NCBI RefSeq assembly: GCF_022458985.1
Contig: NC_061770.1
Coordinates: 39,475,599 to 39,539,598 of the forward strand
Reading direction: 5' to 3'
DNA: 64,000 nucleotides
Source: Mugil cephalus
Lineage: Eukaryota; Chordata; Actinopteri; Mugiliformes; Mugilidae
In this document: positions 12,226 to 24,663 of the stretch, piece after piece
Position numbering within the stretch: the stretch's first letter is position 1
Layout of the letters: every line of letters starts with the position of its first letter
The notes under the pieces: model-generated
The model's input: the letters and a program-made list of their open reading frames with translations, nothing else
Databases searched by the model: none
What the model was told of the DNA's origin: nothing
Position numbers and translations under genes: made by a program

Positions 12226-13005
12226 AGCATGATAACCTATATGAACGTGATGTCATAGCAAGGGAAGTTTCCATGGTTACGGCCACTGAGTAGATTAGTT
12301 TGAATCATAGGCTCTAATAATAGCTTTAATAAATTGTAAAATTAACTTTAAAAAGGTGAAGAGCTGTTGTGTGATTGACTGAACCAACAGATTTGAAAAG
12401 CAGTCAGAGATATATTTTTACAGATATCTGCCAAAGAAAATAGTAGTAAATGTGTCGCTGCATTATGAAGAAACAAGTGGAATCCAGGTACAGAAAACTG
12501 GTGTTGTGGTTTACATTTAGTGTCAGGTAATATTAATTTATGCTGTATTTTTTTGATGGAGTCATATCTTCTCAAGTAACTTCTTAAGTTACGTTCTGGA
12601 TGGCTGTCAGATAAGTTTGTGGATGTTGTTGTTTTGGTGTAGCTACAACTGACAGTAACTATTTCAGTCCCAACAATAAATAACAATAAAAGAATAAATG
12701 CAATATTTGTTAGACGCTACAGTATTGTGTGGCTAACGTTACTTCTCAGTAAAGCTCTTAGCATTAGCACCTTTTATTTAGCTACATTTATCATAACTGA
12801 AAGGACCTAAAACTTAAACTTAAGTGAAACTGAGGCTAATCCACTTTCACAAATCTAGTTCGTATGGATCATTGTCGAGTCCAGTCGTTCTTAATTTGAT
12901 CTGATAATCCACATTTTTCCCTGTCTTGCTGTATTTACCGCTACATTTCACCATGTTTTTACCCCCCTGAGCAGTGACGTCAATGCATAACCTCTATAAA
13001 CAGAG
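12226..13005 (+). repeat. Dispersed repeat family B, copy 1
   Basis: Several blocks recur in reverse complement at about 51765-52305. They are CCATGGTTACGGCCACTGAG (12271), the stretch around AAGTTACGTTCTGGATGGCT (12586), GTAGCG/GTATTG with CTAACGTTACTTCTCAGTAA (12733), AGCTACATTTATCATAACTG (12780) and CCCCCTGAGCAGTGACGTCA (12963). No transposase frame is visible and the ends are not sharply defined. Its class is unknown to me. Confidence 0.75.
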
Positions 13006-13094
13006 TTGGCTCCAAATTCTTTCTGTTGTTTTAGTGCAAATAAGCTAAAGTATGAAAATGTTGTACATTTAATGAACTATCCTGAACAACCTGA

Positions 13095-13320
13095 AATTAA
13101 TTTCTTAAGAAAAATAAGTGCAATTTTGTGCATATTGGCTGGTCAACTCTAGAGCTCAGTGTTGTTTTATGTCCACGTTTACTAAAACCCCTAGTGGACA
13201 AATTAGGAATAGCAGCTACTTTAATTAAAAGAAACTCTCCAATGTGACACCAATGGTTCAAAGAGGAAAAAGAATTCACTTCATCAATGGATATAATGTA
13301 ATGCCAGTCAAACACTTGTG
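13095..13320 (+). repeat. Dispersed repeat family C, copy 1
   Basis: The blocks TTTCTTAAGAAAAATAAGTG, CTCAGTGTTGT, TTACTAAAAC and GACAAATTAGGAATAGCAG recur in the same order and orientation at 22000-22260, with substantial divergence. Boundaries and class are uncertain. Confidence 0.55.
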
Positions 13321-14325
13321 TCAGCTTTAAATTTACTGATCTGGTTCCATCACACAGTCACACAAGAGCCCATATTTGGTTTATATGCTGTAAAATCAAT
13401 GCTATGTTCATTCATGTGTGCTGGGACGGTAATAAGTAACTGGTATAAAGTCTGTCACGAGATTCTTTTGGGGGGCACTGAAGGAAACCGTCTTTTTTCA
13501 TTTAGTTTGGGGCACCTGTTGCTTTTTCTCTTTTAATATGTGTGAATGTGAAGTCATTCTGTGCCTTTTCCCCAACCTACTCATCTTTGTCATTTGAAGA
13601 ACAGCACACAAAGCTCCCCAGGAAGAGGAAAAAAATGAATTTCTTTTTTTTTTTTCTTTGAAGAGACCACACTGATCCTCCACTCTGTCGTTCTCACTTT
13701 CTTCCTTCCCTCTTTCTCCTCTCCATTCTCTTCCGCCGGAGTCTTTCATGTCCAGATCAGAGACGCCTGCCACTTATCACAGGGGCAAAGAGAGGCTGGC
13801 GTATAAAAGCTGGCGTTACATGCCTGATTTAACAGGGCACACACACACACAAAGAGCCCTCCATCTCGCCGTCTTTTCCATCTATAGGATATCCCTCTCT
13901 CATCCTTTTCACTACCGCATATTTCCATAGAGAAATAATGTCGCGGACTCTCGGCTTTTCTTTTGTCTTTGCACCCGCACATATTGGCCCGCCTCAGCCC
14001 TTGTTCTGTCACAATGGGATTAGTGGTGTGATTCCTCCACTCCTTTTAAGTGGGCACGCCACCAATCCACTTAAGATAGACTCGGCTGAATACTGAGAAG
14101 AATGAAACGAGGGGAAAGGAGAAAGGGAAGGGATGAGGGGAAAAGACGAGGATAAAAGGGAGGGAAAAAGGGGCGAAGCTGCTGTGTGTTTTGAAATTAG
14201 TTTATAGAAGACGGGGGAAAATTAAATGTCCAGACGAGACAGATGCACAAGAGAACTGACACTTACAGTAACGGTTGCCTAAATCTGACAGACGCAAACA
14301 CATAAGTGAACCTGTTGCCAGGGTG
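13321..14325. other. Unassigned sequence with pyrimidine- and purine-rich tracts
   Basis: A poly-T tract at 13643-13658 is followed by a CT-rich stretch to about 13735. A G/A-only stretch dominates about 14100-14175 on the plus strand. No gene is recognised. Confidence 0.5.
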
Positions 14326-14329
14326 ACAA

Positions 14330-14460
14330 GAGGCAGCAGAGGCCCCGCCCTCCCCCGCTGTGTTTCATGCGGTGATGTCATCAGTTGCCGCCAGCGCCGG
14401 GTGGGCCTTTAGCCAATAGGACAAAGGCACCGGAGGGCGCACCCTGTCCCTGTCCTTGTC
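14330..14460. promoter_or_regulatory. Candidate promoter/enhancer-like GC-rich patch
   Basis: Within about 100 bases there is a GC box (GGCCCCGCCCTCCCCC), a CRE-like TGATGTCATC and an inverted-CCAAT-type AGCCAATAGG, in locally CpG-richer sequence. Such clusters occur in TATA-less vertebrate promoters. However, I see no first exon or open frame starting nearby on either strand, so the assignment rests on motifs only. Confidence 0.3.
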
Positions 14461-14828
14461 TCTTTCTTCTTCCTGCTTCTTTTTAACTCTCCCATTTTTA
14501 TTTTCTCTCACATTTTTTTTTTACCCCTCTTTCTTTTTGACTTATTCAACTCAGTCAGCGGGCGGCTGCAGAAGTTGGAGCTTTAGGTCTTTCACCGCGG
14601 ATGAAAAGTGAACCTGATTAGGCCTGCCGGGAGAATATTTCACGGCAGGAGAGGCTTCGGTGATTGTTAGAACCCAACAAGGGGAGGGATGGGGATGCAA
14701 GCTTGTTTGTTTCTTGACTAACCTTCCCATTAGAGGGGTTTTTTTTATTCGTCGGAGCAGGATTCGGGGCGCTAAACCAAGCTGGCAACTCCGTGAGGCT
14801 TTAGGCTTAAAAAAAAATGAAGACTGGA

Positions 14829-15235
14829 GAAAACTTTATTTGTCCCCAGAGGTCAAATAAGGGCACACAGACAATGATATAAGACCGAGTGGAAAGGCTC
14901 ACTTACAATTTTAAGTATGATTTAAGTACAATTAGAATAAATATATACACAAAATTAATTAAAAATGACACACCTGGTGATGAGTGGTGCAATAATTAGT
15001 AGCGTAATGACTGAACATTATATATAATATATAATAATAATATATACATCTGGGTGCAATGAGGCGTTCACCTTCAGTTCACAGTAAAAGTCTGGTTGAT
15101 TTTTTATGGTGTGATGTATGTATAGGAATGTAAGTTTATGTGACAGCCCTTCTCCTCTGTGTCCTACACACAGGGCAGCCTGAGGGGAGCCACTCAAGCT
15201 CTGGGTAGAGGACATGGGAGGGGTCCTGGACAATC
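14829..15235 (+). repeat. Probable retroposon 3' segment (ACTTTATTTGTCCCC type)
   Basis: It begins AAACTTTATTTGTCCCCAGA and continues through AT-rich sequence to GGACATGGGAGGGGTCCTGG. The order ‘actttatt..tcccc..’ then ‘ggg-ggg-gtcct’ matches a LINE-derived dispersed repeat I recognise from fish genomes. Related short starts occur at 47768, 51367 and 56228. I see no reverse-transcriptase frame. Confidence 0.5.
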
Positions 15236-15291
15236 CAGTTAAAAGACAGAATTCACATGGGTAGTCCTATGATTTTGTAGCAGATAGTCAG

Positions 15292-15686
15292 TGCGTTTAC
15301 ATTAAATGAGCTATGCTCGAAATTCCACTTTCTGACTACAGTCCTTGTCTCATGTTTACATGCAGCGGAGAAAACAGAATAACTGATGGGAACATGTCCT
15401 CCTCCTCCACACTAGGGGGCGATACATAATGTTCGCACTACTTCTGGTGAAGATAAGATGCGCGTTATCCCTCAGGTGCTTCTTCTACCGGCTCTGTTTT
15501 CCTTCTTCTTTTGCGACCGGCTGTCTTGGATGTTTTTGTTCTGGGGTCACATGCCAGCGTAGCGGTTGTGGAGCATGCGCTCACGCATTACCCTGTTTGT
15601 TGTCCAATTAGGGTGTAAACATTAATTCGGAGAAAACCGAATTGCATTAAGTAGAACTCTGTAGCGTAGCGTGTTTACATGCACTT
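15292..15686. repeat. Possible short DNA element with GTTTACAT ends
   Basis: The left part reads AGTGCGTTTACAT and the right part reads TGTTTACATGCACTT, whose reverse complement AAGTGCATGTAAACA roughly matches the left end. A related GTTTACATG motif occurs inside at 15354. This suggests a roughly 0.4-kb miniature inverted-repeat element, but the ends match only loosely. Confidence 0.4.
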
Positions 15687-16330
15687 AAGTTCTCCAGTTA
15701 TAGTACGATTATTGGCAATAATTCCTCTGCAGTCGGTTTCTGTTCTGGAGGCTGGTTGAGTAGAACCAGGATGTGATGGAGAAGGTTGTGATGCTCGTGA
15801 TGAAGGAGTAGTAGAATGTCTGCCGGATGGTCTTACTTGTTGAGTTTTCTTAGTAGGTACTGCCTCTGGTGTATTAATACTGGATGAATATTGCACACAT
15901 CGATTCTTATTGCTCATCATACTGTAAGTTTAATGACCTGTTGTAATATATTTATATTAGTACTATCAATTTCTATTTAGATTTATGATCAGCATTATAT
16001 TTATTATAATGAAGTTGACTGACGATGAATATGGGGTAATTGGTTATAAATAGGGACATGCAGGTGGTGACAGAGAATTGGACCAACACTGGTAGTGGCA
16101 GTTGAAATGTCAAGGGATCTCAAAATTTCACATCACCCACAGATTGTATGCTAATTTAAGCAAAAGTTGGATTGCTAAGCAGTTGCTAAGATACTTCAAC
16201 CTGGAAGTGGTGGAGCAGAGGAGTGACCCTAGGGGCTGTGCCGCTAGCATAACTAAAGGGAAAAGACCTGGCATTGTAATTGGTCTAGAGTCAAGAAAAA
16301 AGTTATCATGGGTGATTTCATAAGGCAGTA
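15687..16330. other. Unassigned sequence
   Basis: No exon, RNA or repeat is recognised. Short open frames here resemble no family I know. Confidence 0.45.
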
Positions 16331-17003
16331 ACTAGCTGGGTTTACATGGAGCCAAATATTCCGATTACAATCGTTTTAGAAGCTCAAACCGAGTGAAAAT
16401 GCTCCATATAAACACCTCAGTCGAAATAAACAGGCCCAAACTGAATGAAATTTCATTTGGTTTCACAGGGGTCAAATATTCCTTTTCCTAAACCGATCGA
16501 AAATCATGTGAACGGTGAATCCGTTCTGTCTGAGCATGCTCTGTCCCGACGTAAATGTGCAGCAATAAATAAATATTACTATCTTATTTAGTAAATATTG
16601 AACTGTTTAAAAAGGCCAATCAAAACTTAATTGAAGCTGAGATGGACCAAAGCGAAGAACAATTTCAACCTGCTACTATAAGACAACTAACACAAAAGGC
16701 AACGCAAAAGTGGATATAATCCCACAAAACTCTCCAAATCAAGCTGTTGCTTTAAAAATAAAAGTGTATAACAATAGCAACTATTGCTGATTAGACAAGA
16801 GATCAGTCACAGGATTATTTTATAGGATGTAGATTATCCAGATCCACACTCTGCACATGTCACATGTCTGTGAAACGGCCGTTCTGGTTAAAAGTAGAGG
16901 TTCATGTAAACATCAGATCAGAATAGATCACCTCACATGTAAACATCCGACCTGAAACCTTCGGTCGGAATGAGGAAAAAGTCTCCATGTGAACCCAGCT
17001 AGT
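16331..17003. mobile_element. Miniature inverted-repeat element with 21-bp termini
   Basis: ACTAGCTGGGTTTACATGGA+G at 16331-16351 is matched at 20 of 21 positions by the reverse complement of 16983-17003. The 673-bp interior has no transposase frame. It contains sub-terminal echoes of the ends (TCCATATAAACACCTCAG near 16405, CACATGTAAACATCCGAC near 16934). The structure fits a non-autonomous DNA transposon. No convincing target duplication is visible, so I do not name a superfamily. Confidence 0.75.
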
Positions 17004-18815
17004 GTTGGTTAATTACTTCCTTCAGAAGTTTTCTTTTTCTTGTGTCTGTATTGCAGGAACTGACAACGATTATAGTTCTTGGAACTCAACCTTTGTGTGC
17101 CATATTTTATTTTCCCAGAAAAGGAAAAGTGTTGGTGGCATATGACACGTTCTAAGCGTAAGTTGATTAGTCGAACACACAGCAGCAGCACAGCTTGGTT
17201 GTGCATGTCATCTCAACGTTAACCTTGGACATGTAATAAAACAAAGATGAATTCTGACACACTGAATGAGTAGTTATGAGTGGAAACCAAGCTGGGTGAG
17301 AATATGAAGAGAAAAGTGCTGCGTCATTTTGTAAGTTTATTTTGTCTGAGAAACTATTTTGGCAAGTGGGTGTTTTCTCTGCTCTCTGAGCTCTGCAGAG
17401 TTGAATGCCCTTTCCCCGCCACATTCAAGGGAAATCCAGAGTTGATAGAGTCCAAAAGCCTCACTTGTCAGAAGGCATTTAGCTTTCACTTCCACATCTT
17501 GCACAAAGAAATAAATAAAACACCTGGGTGTTCCTTCTGCTTCTCCTCTTCAACTAAAAGAACGTTTTATCTCTGACAGCCGTTCGGCGGCTTGACGCAC
17601 ACTTGTTTTGTGTTATCTTTGGAGGTTTGCCCCTGCTTCTCCGTTATCTGCGTTTATTCCAGTGTTTATTGGAGTTAATCGTGTTTTTGTTTCAGTCCTT
17701 ATACCGCCGGACCATATTTGACCGTGCGATCTAATTTTATTGTGATGAGTCTCTCCTCTGTGCTCTTGTCACGAGGGAGAAACACAACACAGAGTGTTGT
17801 TGTGCTTCTTTGCCCCTAAGCTGCCGCCTAGAAGGACTCTTCACAGCTGATAAGAACATTCTGCAGACACGAGTGAGTGTGTGTTTGTGTGTGTGTGACA
17901 CTGTGTGAGTGCCAGGTCAGTGAATGGAGCCACTGGGCCGAGACTGATTGCTAATTATTGCGTTGGGTGTCGGCGGCGTGCAGGGAGAGGATGAGATAAT
18001 AGAAAGGAAGAGGCAGCAAAGAAAGGCCCTCAGAAGTCCTGTACCTGACACGCACACACACATACACACAAGGTCCACTATTTATGTGCTCACATTCAGA
18101 TTTGCAGTCCTTGCATTTGCATGTTTTGACCCCTTTGCAGACAATACTCAGCGACAAGCGGATTAGATGTGTCGACAGCTTCTTCGAGAGCTGTGACCTC
18201 CAGGAAAGTGTCCGAGATCATCTGAATGAATTATCATATCCTTAAGTGACCTCAGTTTCAAAGACAATATGAGAAACATGAGTGCACTTCTTAACAACAC
18301 TTCAGACACGCACTCCTTTGACAGCCCCCGCTAACACTTTCCTCGTGGCGAAGCGGAGACAGGAAGCAGGTACGCCCACGGGAGACCCCTTGCAGAACCC
18401 TCGTCCTGTTTAAAAGTTATGAAAGAGGCGGGGTGAAACGGAGTTAATTCTCTCTGCACGCTGACGCCTATTGTAGCCATAACAATTAATGTGGCAAATC
18501 TCCAAAGTGACACAAGACCAAGGTTAATCTGAAGACAGTCGATGCATCCTGTCTGGGAATAAAAGCATTGTTATCAAAGTGATTATTTTTGATGGTTGGT
18601 TTTGTTTTTAGCCTTGAAATGCAACTGTAGAGCATAAAAAGACAGATATGCGTGGTTTAAAATCACTGCGGGGTGTTCTCATTTCACATAAGCTGCCCTA
18701 TTTAAGAAAATAAGAGGGGAGCAGATGCAGCTTTGTGATAAAATGTCATTGACATCGACGGGAAAGATATAATAATGTCACGATTCAGGTCTCAACCAAA
18801 TATTGTTTCCTGATG
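17004..18815. other. Unassigned low-repeat sequence
   Basis: Short GT/CA tracts occur at about 17876-17898 and 18051-18069. No exon or RNA gene is recognised. The stretch has few obvious repeats, so conserved non-coding elements could lie here, but that cannot be judged from one sequence. Confidence 0.4.
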
Positions 18816-19135
18816 ATCGATACTGAAATATCGATACTTCCGATACCAGCTCTAAAATCGATTCTCAAATCAAAATATCGATACTTTGGATACTTCAGTC
18901 ATTCAAGGTAATGTAGGAACACAACCCCAGGTTAAACCACAACACACGACAAGGCATTTATGATGAAGAGGACAGATTTATTAATTTATTAATAATTTTT
19001 TTTTAATAGTATTATTATTTTACAATTTTTTTGTGTGTGTGTGTGTGTTTAAAACAGCATTTTCACATATTTTGGTCTATTTTGTATGTCCTGTGTTTGG
19101 TTTTTCTGTTGCTGTAGTAGCTCGGCCATATAGTA
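18816..19135 (+). repeat. Dispersed repeat family D, copy 1 (ATCGATA-rich end)
   Basis: ATCGATACTGAAATATCGAT, then CTCTAAAATCGATTCTCAAA and TCAAAATATCGATACTTTGG, are matched by the reverse complement of 61545-61632. The following sequence (AAACCACAACACACGACAAG, TTTATGATGAAGAGGACAGA, TTTTCACATATTTTG) also matches the 61,300-61,500 region inverted. It is a truncated DNA-element-like repeat with no coding capacity seen. Confidence 0.75.
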
Positions 19136-19290
19136 AATGAGGCCGCTACCTCAATATACTTCAGAGTTCAAAATCAATAAATATTCATTAACACACAGGA
19201 CGAGATGTTACGATCCCTTGTGCCATGATCTGAGGCAAAACTCCTTTAGAAGCCCAGTCCAACTGGAGAACTGAACAGCAGACCAGCGGT

Positions 19291-19900
19291 CAGCTACTAG
19301 CTAGCCTAGCCAGCAGCAGGAGGTAATGAGAGGTGGTGGGACATGCAACTACACTTCAACCAAACATCTCTCCCTTCTGCTAGGATCAGAAATAGAACAC
19401 TACCAGACCCCAGCTAATTAGCCTCACCACGGAAGTAAAATACTAGAAGACAGCAGCTAATCAGCCTAGCCAGCAGCAGTAGATAATAGAGATGATTGGA
19501 CATGCGACTACACTTCAACCAAACATCTCTCCCTTCTGCCTGTATCAGAAATAAGATGCAACCAGACACCAGCTACTAACTAGCCTAGTCCACAACAGGA
19601 GGTAATGAGAGGTGGTGGGACATGTGACTACACTTCAACCAACACCGCTCCCTTCTGCTAGAATCAGAAATAAAACACTACCAGCAGACCAGCTAATTAG
19701 CCTAGCCACGGAAGTAAAACACTAGAAGACACCAGCTAATTAGCCTAGCCAGCAGCAGTAGATAATAGAGATGATTGGACATGCGACTACACTTCAACCA
19801 AACATCTCTCCCTTCTGCCAGTATCAGAAATAAGATACAACCAGACACCAGCTCCATAGCCTAGTCCACGGCAGGAGGTAATGAGAGGTGGTGGGACATA
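19291..19900. repeat. 279-bp higher-order tandem repeat
   Basis: The motif CAGCTA/CAGCTC followed by a GCCTAG-type stretch starts at 19291, 19411, 19454, 19570, 19690, 19733 and 19849. The spacings are 120, 43, 116, 120, 43 and 116 bases. The higher-order unit is therefore 279 bp and is present about 2.2 times. Within it, the 120- and 116-base subunits share GACATGNGACTACACTTCAA and CTCCCTTCTGC..ATCAGAAAT, while the 43-base subunit is a short form carrying CACGGAAGTAAAA. The regular alternation points to amplification of a composite unit rather than single-subunit slippage. Confidence 0.9.
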
Positions 19901-21999
19901 ACACAATAAATTACTCGGATGTCTTTTATTCTTTATGAAGTTATGATTTGAAATACACTACTTTATTTGGGTTTACCAGATCCATTAGGATGTATTTGCT
20001 GCATAACATATATCACTGCATCCTTTCATCGCTTATCTCAAATTATTGTACTTTGACAATGTCATCCATCGCAGTCCTTAGTAATATTTACAAGTTTGCT
20101 ATAATTTATTGACTAAATTAAAACACAAAATCTAATAACGTTTTGTTATTAAAAACAGCAGAGCAGTCCAACTGCACCCAGAGAAGATTAACAGCATCTT
20201 CCATGGTCCACAATCAGTTTAGCTTTAATCAGAGACCTCATGTTTGTCACAATCTTTAGGAGATGGATTTACCGTGAGCGCTCGAGGCGCGCGTGAGTAC
20301 ATTCACTAGAAGAATAGACCAGAGAATTACCTAATAAATATGACTCCCTCTTTCCTGTCCTTTGCCCATTTCACAAATCCTGACAAATTACTAATGCTCG
20401 ACTTATAAAGCATATCTGGCACTGAAATAATCCAGCAGATCACATTGCTGAGGAGAACTTTTTTATTAAAAACAGGCAGCGGGATGATAATTGGAAGAAG
20501 CTTTCTCTTCCCTGATATTATCAAGTAATAGATGGTGAGCCGGCCTCAGAGGCTCGGCGGCTAAACTGGGATTTTGCCACAGGACGCAGCCTGTCATCAA
20601 TGATTAAACAGGGCACAGGAGAGACTTGTTTTTACATCGCACATGAACAGCTTTTACGAGTCGTTGACTGCCTCACACGTATCATATGAGCGTTCCGTCT
20701 CATTTCAACTCACAGATAACAAGTTACAGAGAAAAAGAAAAACAAGCTTCTGGCGGTGCAGATGGTTTTTACGTGGCTGGGAGGAACACAGGGTTCACGG
20801 GGTTGGCTGAGAGGAGATCAGGACTATCTGTCTCCACTTGACAGAAATCAAAGGCTGCACACAAGAAAACAACCTCATGTGACTGGGCAGGAACACGCAG
20901 CTGCGATAACATTTGAAACACACCAGGGAGACAAGGGTTTACTGGAGGTAGCGTGACTCACTGTGGAAGACAGCGAAGGAGAATGGCAAGGTGGATAATA
21001 AAATATAGAAGAAGGAGCTTAAGTCACCGGTTTTGGTAAATGTATTCGTGCTTTTAAGTGTAATTAACAAATCTGCACAGCACTTCTCTTAATGGCTACT
21101 GTTAACTGGATGTAGGATTGTAGTTCTCACGTCCAAGAGACACCAAACCAGCAGATTAACTGTGAAGTCGCCTCATTTCTAGACCAAAAAAGTTGCACCT
21201 GAACCCCTCGCATGTGCTAGCGCCAACGGCCAGCTGGTATTCACCAACATGCACCACACCAGCAGATGGCATTGGTCCATATTTGTTGCTGAAGAGCTGA
21301 TACTGGGAGGGGGGCTAGAAATCTAGGAGGAACCAGTGTCATGGTTGTAATAAATAGATCCAGGATCTTAAAGGTAAAAGTAATTAAATTTATGACAAGG
21401 CTTGATTTAAAAGAGTTGATTAGAGTTGCTATTTAATATGTCAGGGTAGCAATTTATAACAGAAAGTGATAAAAAAAAAGAGGATGATAGTTCATTTGTC
21501 CAAGGATAAAAATGTTAATAAATTATGATTATTATGATTATTTTTTCTGTGTTCAATTGCTTTGGCCTTCCAGGTATACAAAGAACAATGGTAACACCAC
21601 ACAGTTATAGATAAATATATTTTATTTTATATTACTTTTTGTTTAGAAGCTTTTACTTCTCTGGTATGAAAATGCAGTTGTTTTTTTGTTTTTTTGTTTG
21701 TTTTTTTCCCCCTGTGTTCGGAGTGAAGCAAATCAAATGAAATGTGAAATAGAAATATACTGAATGAGGGCAAACACGTGTGTCCGAGTAGTTCTTCAAT
21801 CATTTTTCCCCGGTATCGGGGCGTAACGCTAGAAACTGTTGTACAGAGCTGGACTTTCCGCAGACATCATCGTCGGATAGTTGCTCTAAAATTTGCTGTG
21901 AAAATATTAGATTTTGACAGACTTTAATGACCCATCTCTAGCTGATTAGTTGAAAATTTGCCATCAGAAGTCTATCTAATGCAGGGGACCATTTCTTAA
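19901..21999. other. Unassigned sequence
   Basis: No gene is recognised. T-rich runs occur at about 21679-21710. The open frames are short and unsupported. Confidence 0.45.
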
Positions 22000-22260
22000 T
22001 AAAAATAAGTGCACGTAGGGCACACTTCTGTCTGCTGTTTAGTCCTGGGTCTCAGTGTTGTGTTCTGTCTGCTCCCCTTACTAAAACAATGGATAAATTA
22101 GGAAAAGCAGTCATTCTCATTAAAAATTTGAAGTCTTCTACATAATTTTCGCACTTTGCAGAGTCTCTGGTTGTACGTTTGACACCTGTGATGTGGCGGA
22201 AAAAGAGAGACACTCTGCAAAAACTAGCGTCATCCATGCTCATCGATGGTCTCCCACTTG
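22000..22260 (+). repeat. Dispersed repeat family C, copy 2
   Basis: ATAAAAATAAGTGCACGTAG, CTCAGTGTTGTGTTCTGTCT, CCTTACTAAAACAATGGATA and AATTAGGAAAAGCAG parallel the blocks at 13095-13320 in order and orientation. Divergence is high and the borders are approximate. Confidence 0.55.
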
Positions 22261-24663
22261 CAACCAGCCAACTGTAATGAATTCATGTCACGGAAACAGG
22301 AACAGGAAAGACAAAGTTGTAAAGCAGCCTGACACTCCCTATTGAAAAAAGACCAAAAAAAAAAGGGTGCGTTGAACATTTCCACCCACACGAACACACA
22401 CTCTCAGACGCACACTGATTTCCATGTTCTTGTAATTAAGACAAAGTGCCTTATTAGTTCCCCATTAATGGCTGGAACAACTACATGTCCAATCAAGTGA
22501 TTTGGTCCTTTCATTTTGGTTTCCACGGTAACGGACCTCTCCTTGCTTGATTAACAGTGAAGAACGCGCAGCACAGTGTAGTCCATTATGATGCACTTCA
22601 TCCACCGTTAATCAAGAGCAAAGTGAACACTCAATTTATTAATGAACACAAAGAAGCATGCAACAGGCTGTAATCAGCGCTCTCTCCCTCTCTCTCTCTC
22701 ACTTTAATTCACTTAGGATCATTGTGCTTTAATGGTGCACGTGCACGTTGTTACTTGCTGTTTTATATGTGCTTGCCTTACATCAAATGGATTCAGCGTG
22801 TCTTGATTTTTTTTATTTTTTTTAGAAACTAGAAACCAGTTTTGCACTCAAGTAGTCAATTGTTAGTGCGCCTGGTTCTAGACGACAATAACTAACACTA
22901 GGTTTTGTCTCATGGTGTTGGGTAGACATTTGAATATTAATTAAGTGGTGCAGAACACAGACTCTATATGGGAACAGATAAACCTCTTGCTCTTGAGTTT
23001 CAGAGGCAATGGTTTTAGGAATGGAAACGTGTCTATTTCTAATGTAAAGTTGGACATTTTAACATTTAATTTTATGCTAATATATTCACAGCAACAAAGC
23101 CAACGTGCAGAATTATGGATTCTGTCTCTGTATTCTGTAACACATTTATAAGATGAATATAAGGACATAATGTACTACTTATTCAGTGTGAATAATATTA
23201 AAACTTAGACAAGTTAAAACAAATAAATTAGACAAAACATAAGATAATCCTTTTATCCTATATTTATTCTACATTTGCACTTCAGTAACATATTTATTCG
23301 TTTGTGAATATTGTTGCTGTTGTTGTTTTCTGAAATAAGTTGCCAAGCTAAATTAATCATTACAGAATACATTCAATTATATAAACAGAAAGACCATAAT
23401 AATAATGATAATAATAAACTAATTAGAACTGAAGAAAAGGAAATGTAGAGCACCATGTGCAGCAAACTTAGGAAGAATAAATCAGCAGAATCAGTGTTAT
23501 CTCCCACACTCACTCTTCATATTTCAGCCAGCATGGTTATTAAGACCGGCCAATTTGCATCAGTACCAATGAGACCGAGGCATTCAGCTCTAGCTTTTTC
23601 TGAAGCACCCAGCCTAGTTTTTCTTTGAGGATCGAGCAGTTTTGAGCCCAAAGCAATTAGGCAAACCGAATAGCCTTGTCAGCGAATGCAATCCCGCACT
23701 GAGAAATTAACCACAGGACAGGTTTTCTACCTTCCCGCCTCCATTCACCACATCTTTTCCCCTTTTTCCTCTTTTGAAGGAATAACAGAAAGAGAGATTA
23801 ATCCGTCTTTTGGCCTCGCTCACACACATACACAGATTCATCGTTCACATTTTAATGTGATGGTGGGGGGGTGAAGGGGTGCTATTTGAAGAGCCCAATT
23901 TCCATGACAACAGGTCTGAGGATTAGGGTGAAAAACTGTCAAGCCAGAGCAATTGTCAGAGCACCTTGATTCAGAAGAGCTCTTAAGAGTGAAGGGAAAG
24001 GGAACAAGACGGGGGTGGAAACGGAAGAATTTGGAGTCGGTTAGAAGAATCAAGGAAGGAATGAAGAAATGGGTAATCTGTTAAAGATCGCTGCAGCCCC
24101 ACTTGTTCACTTATTGAGCTATGGATGAGAGATTAACCCCTCTAATGCGAATCTACGTTTATTGCAGGATGGTTGAAAAATAGGAAGAGAAACAAAGGAG
24201 AGGAAAAAAACTTACAAATCTCTTTGTAACGCAATTTAAGAAAGCTAATAGAAAAAGAAACTGCTCTACTGTCTCAGTGTGGGTTAGTAGCACATTTATA
24301 TACAATATAAAGTTGAATTTATAACATGTACCATATCTTCTGTTGTATTTGAATACAGTCGTGCCTGGAAGCCAGCCCACAAAACATTTCCAGCTGTAAG
24401 TTGACCTGGAGTAGCTCTGTTGGGAGGTGATTATACTCCAGCAAATATCTGAAGAGTACAGCACAACATTGTCATACACAACATCTGAGCATAGAATAGA
24501 ATCTGTTTACAACAAAACAGCTCTTGATTGGTTGTAGAACTTCCCAAGAGCGTCCAGAGGTATTTTTTTTCCCTGTAGCATCATGGCATATGGTATCAAT
24601 TGTGGTAACTTAAAGGGATGATGAAGGGAAGAGAAAGGCAGAAACCTTTCTCAAGATTTTAAA
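22261..24663. other. Unassigned sequence
   Basis: A short CT tract at 22680-22701 and a few T- or A-rich runs are the only simple repeats noted. No exon, RNA gene or transposon end is recognised. Confidence 0.45.

Noticed and set aside
19291-19900. CRISPR-like regular repeat
   Set aside because: The spacing is regular, but the units are contiguous diverged tandem copies with no unique spacers, in a vertebrate context.
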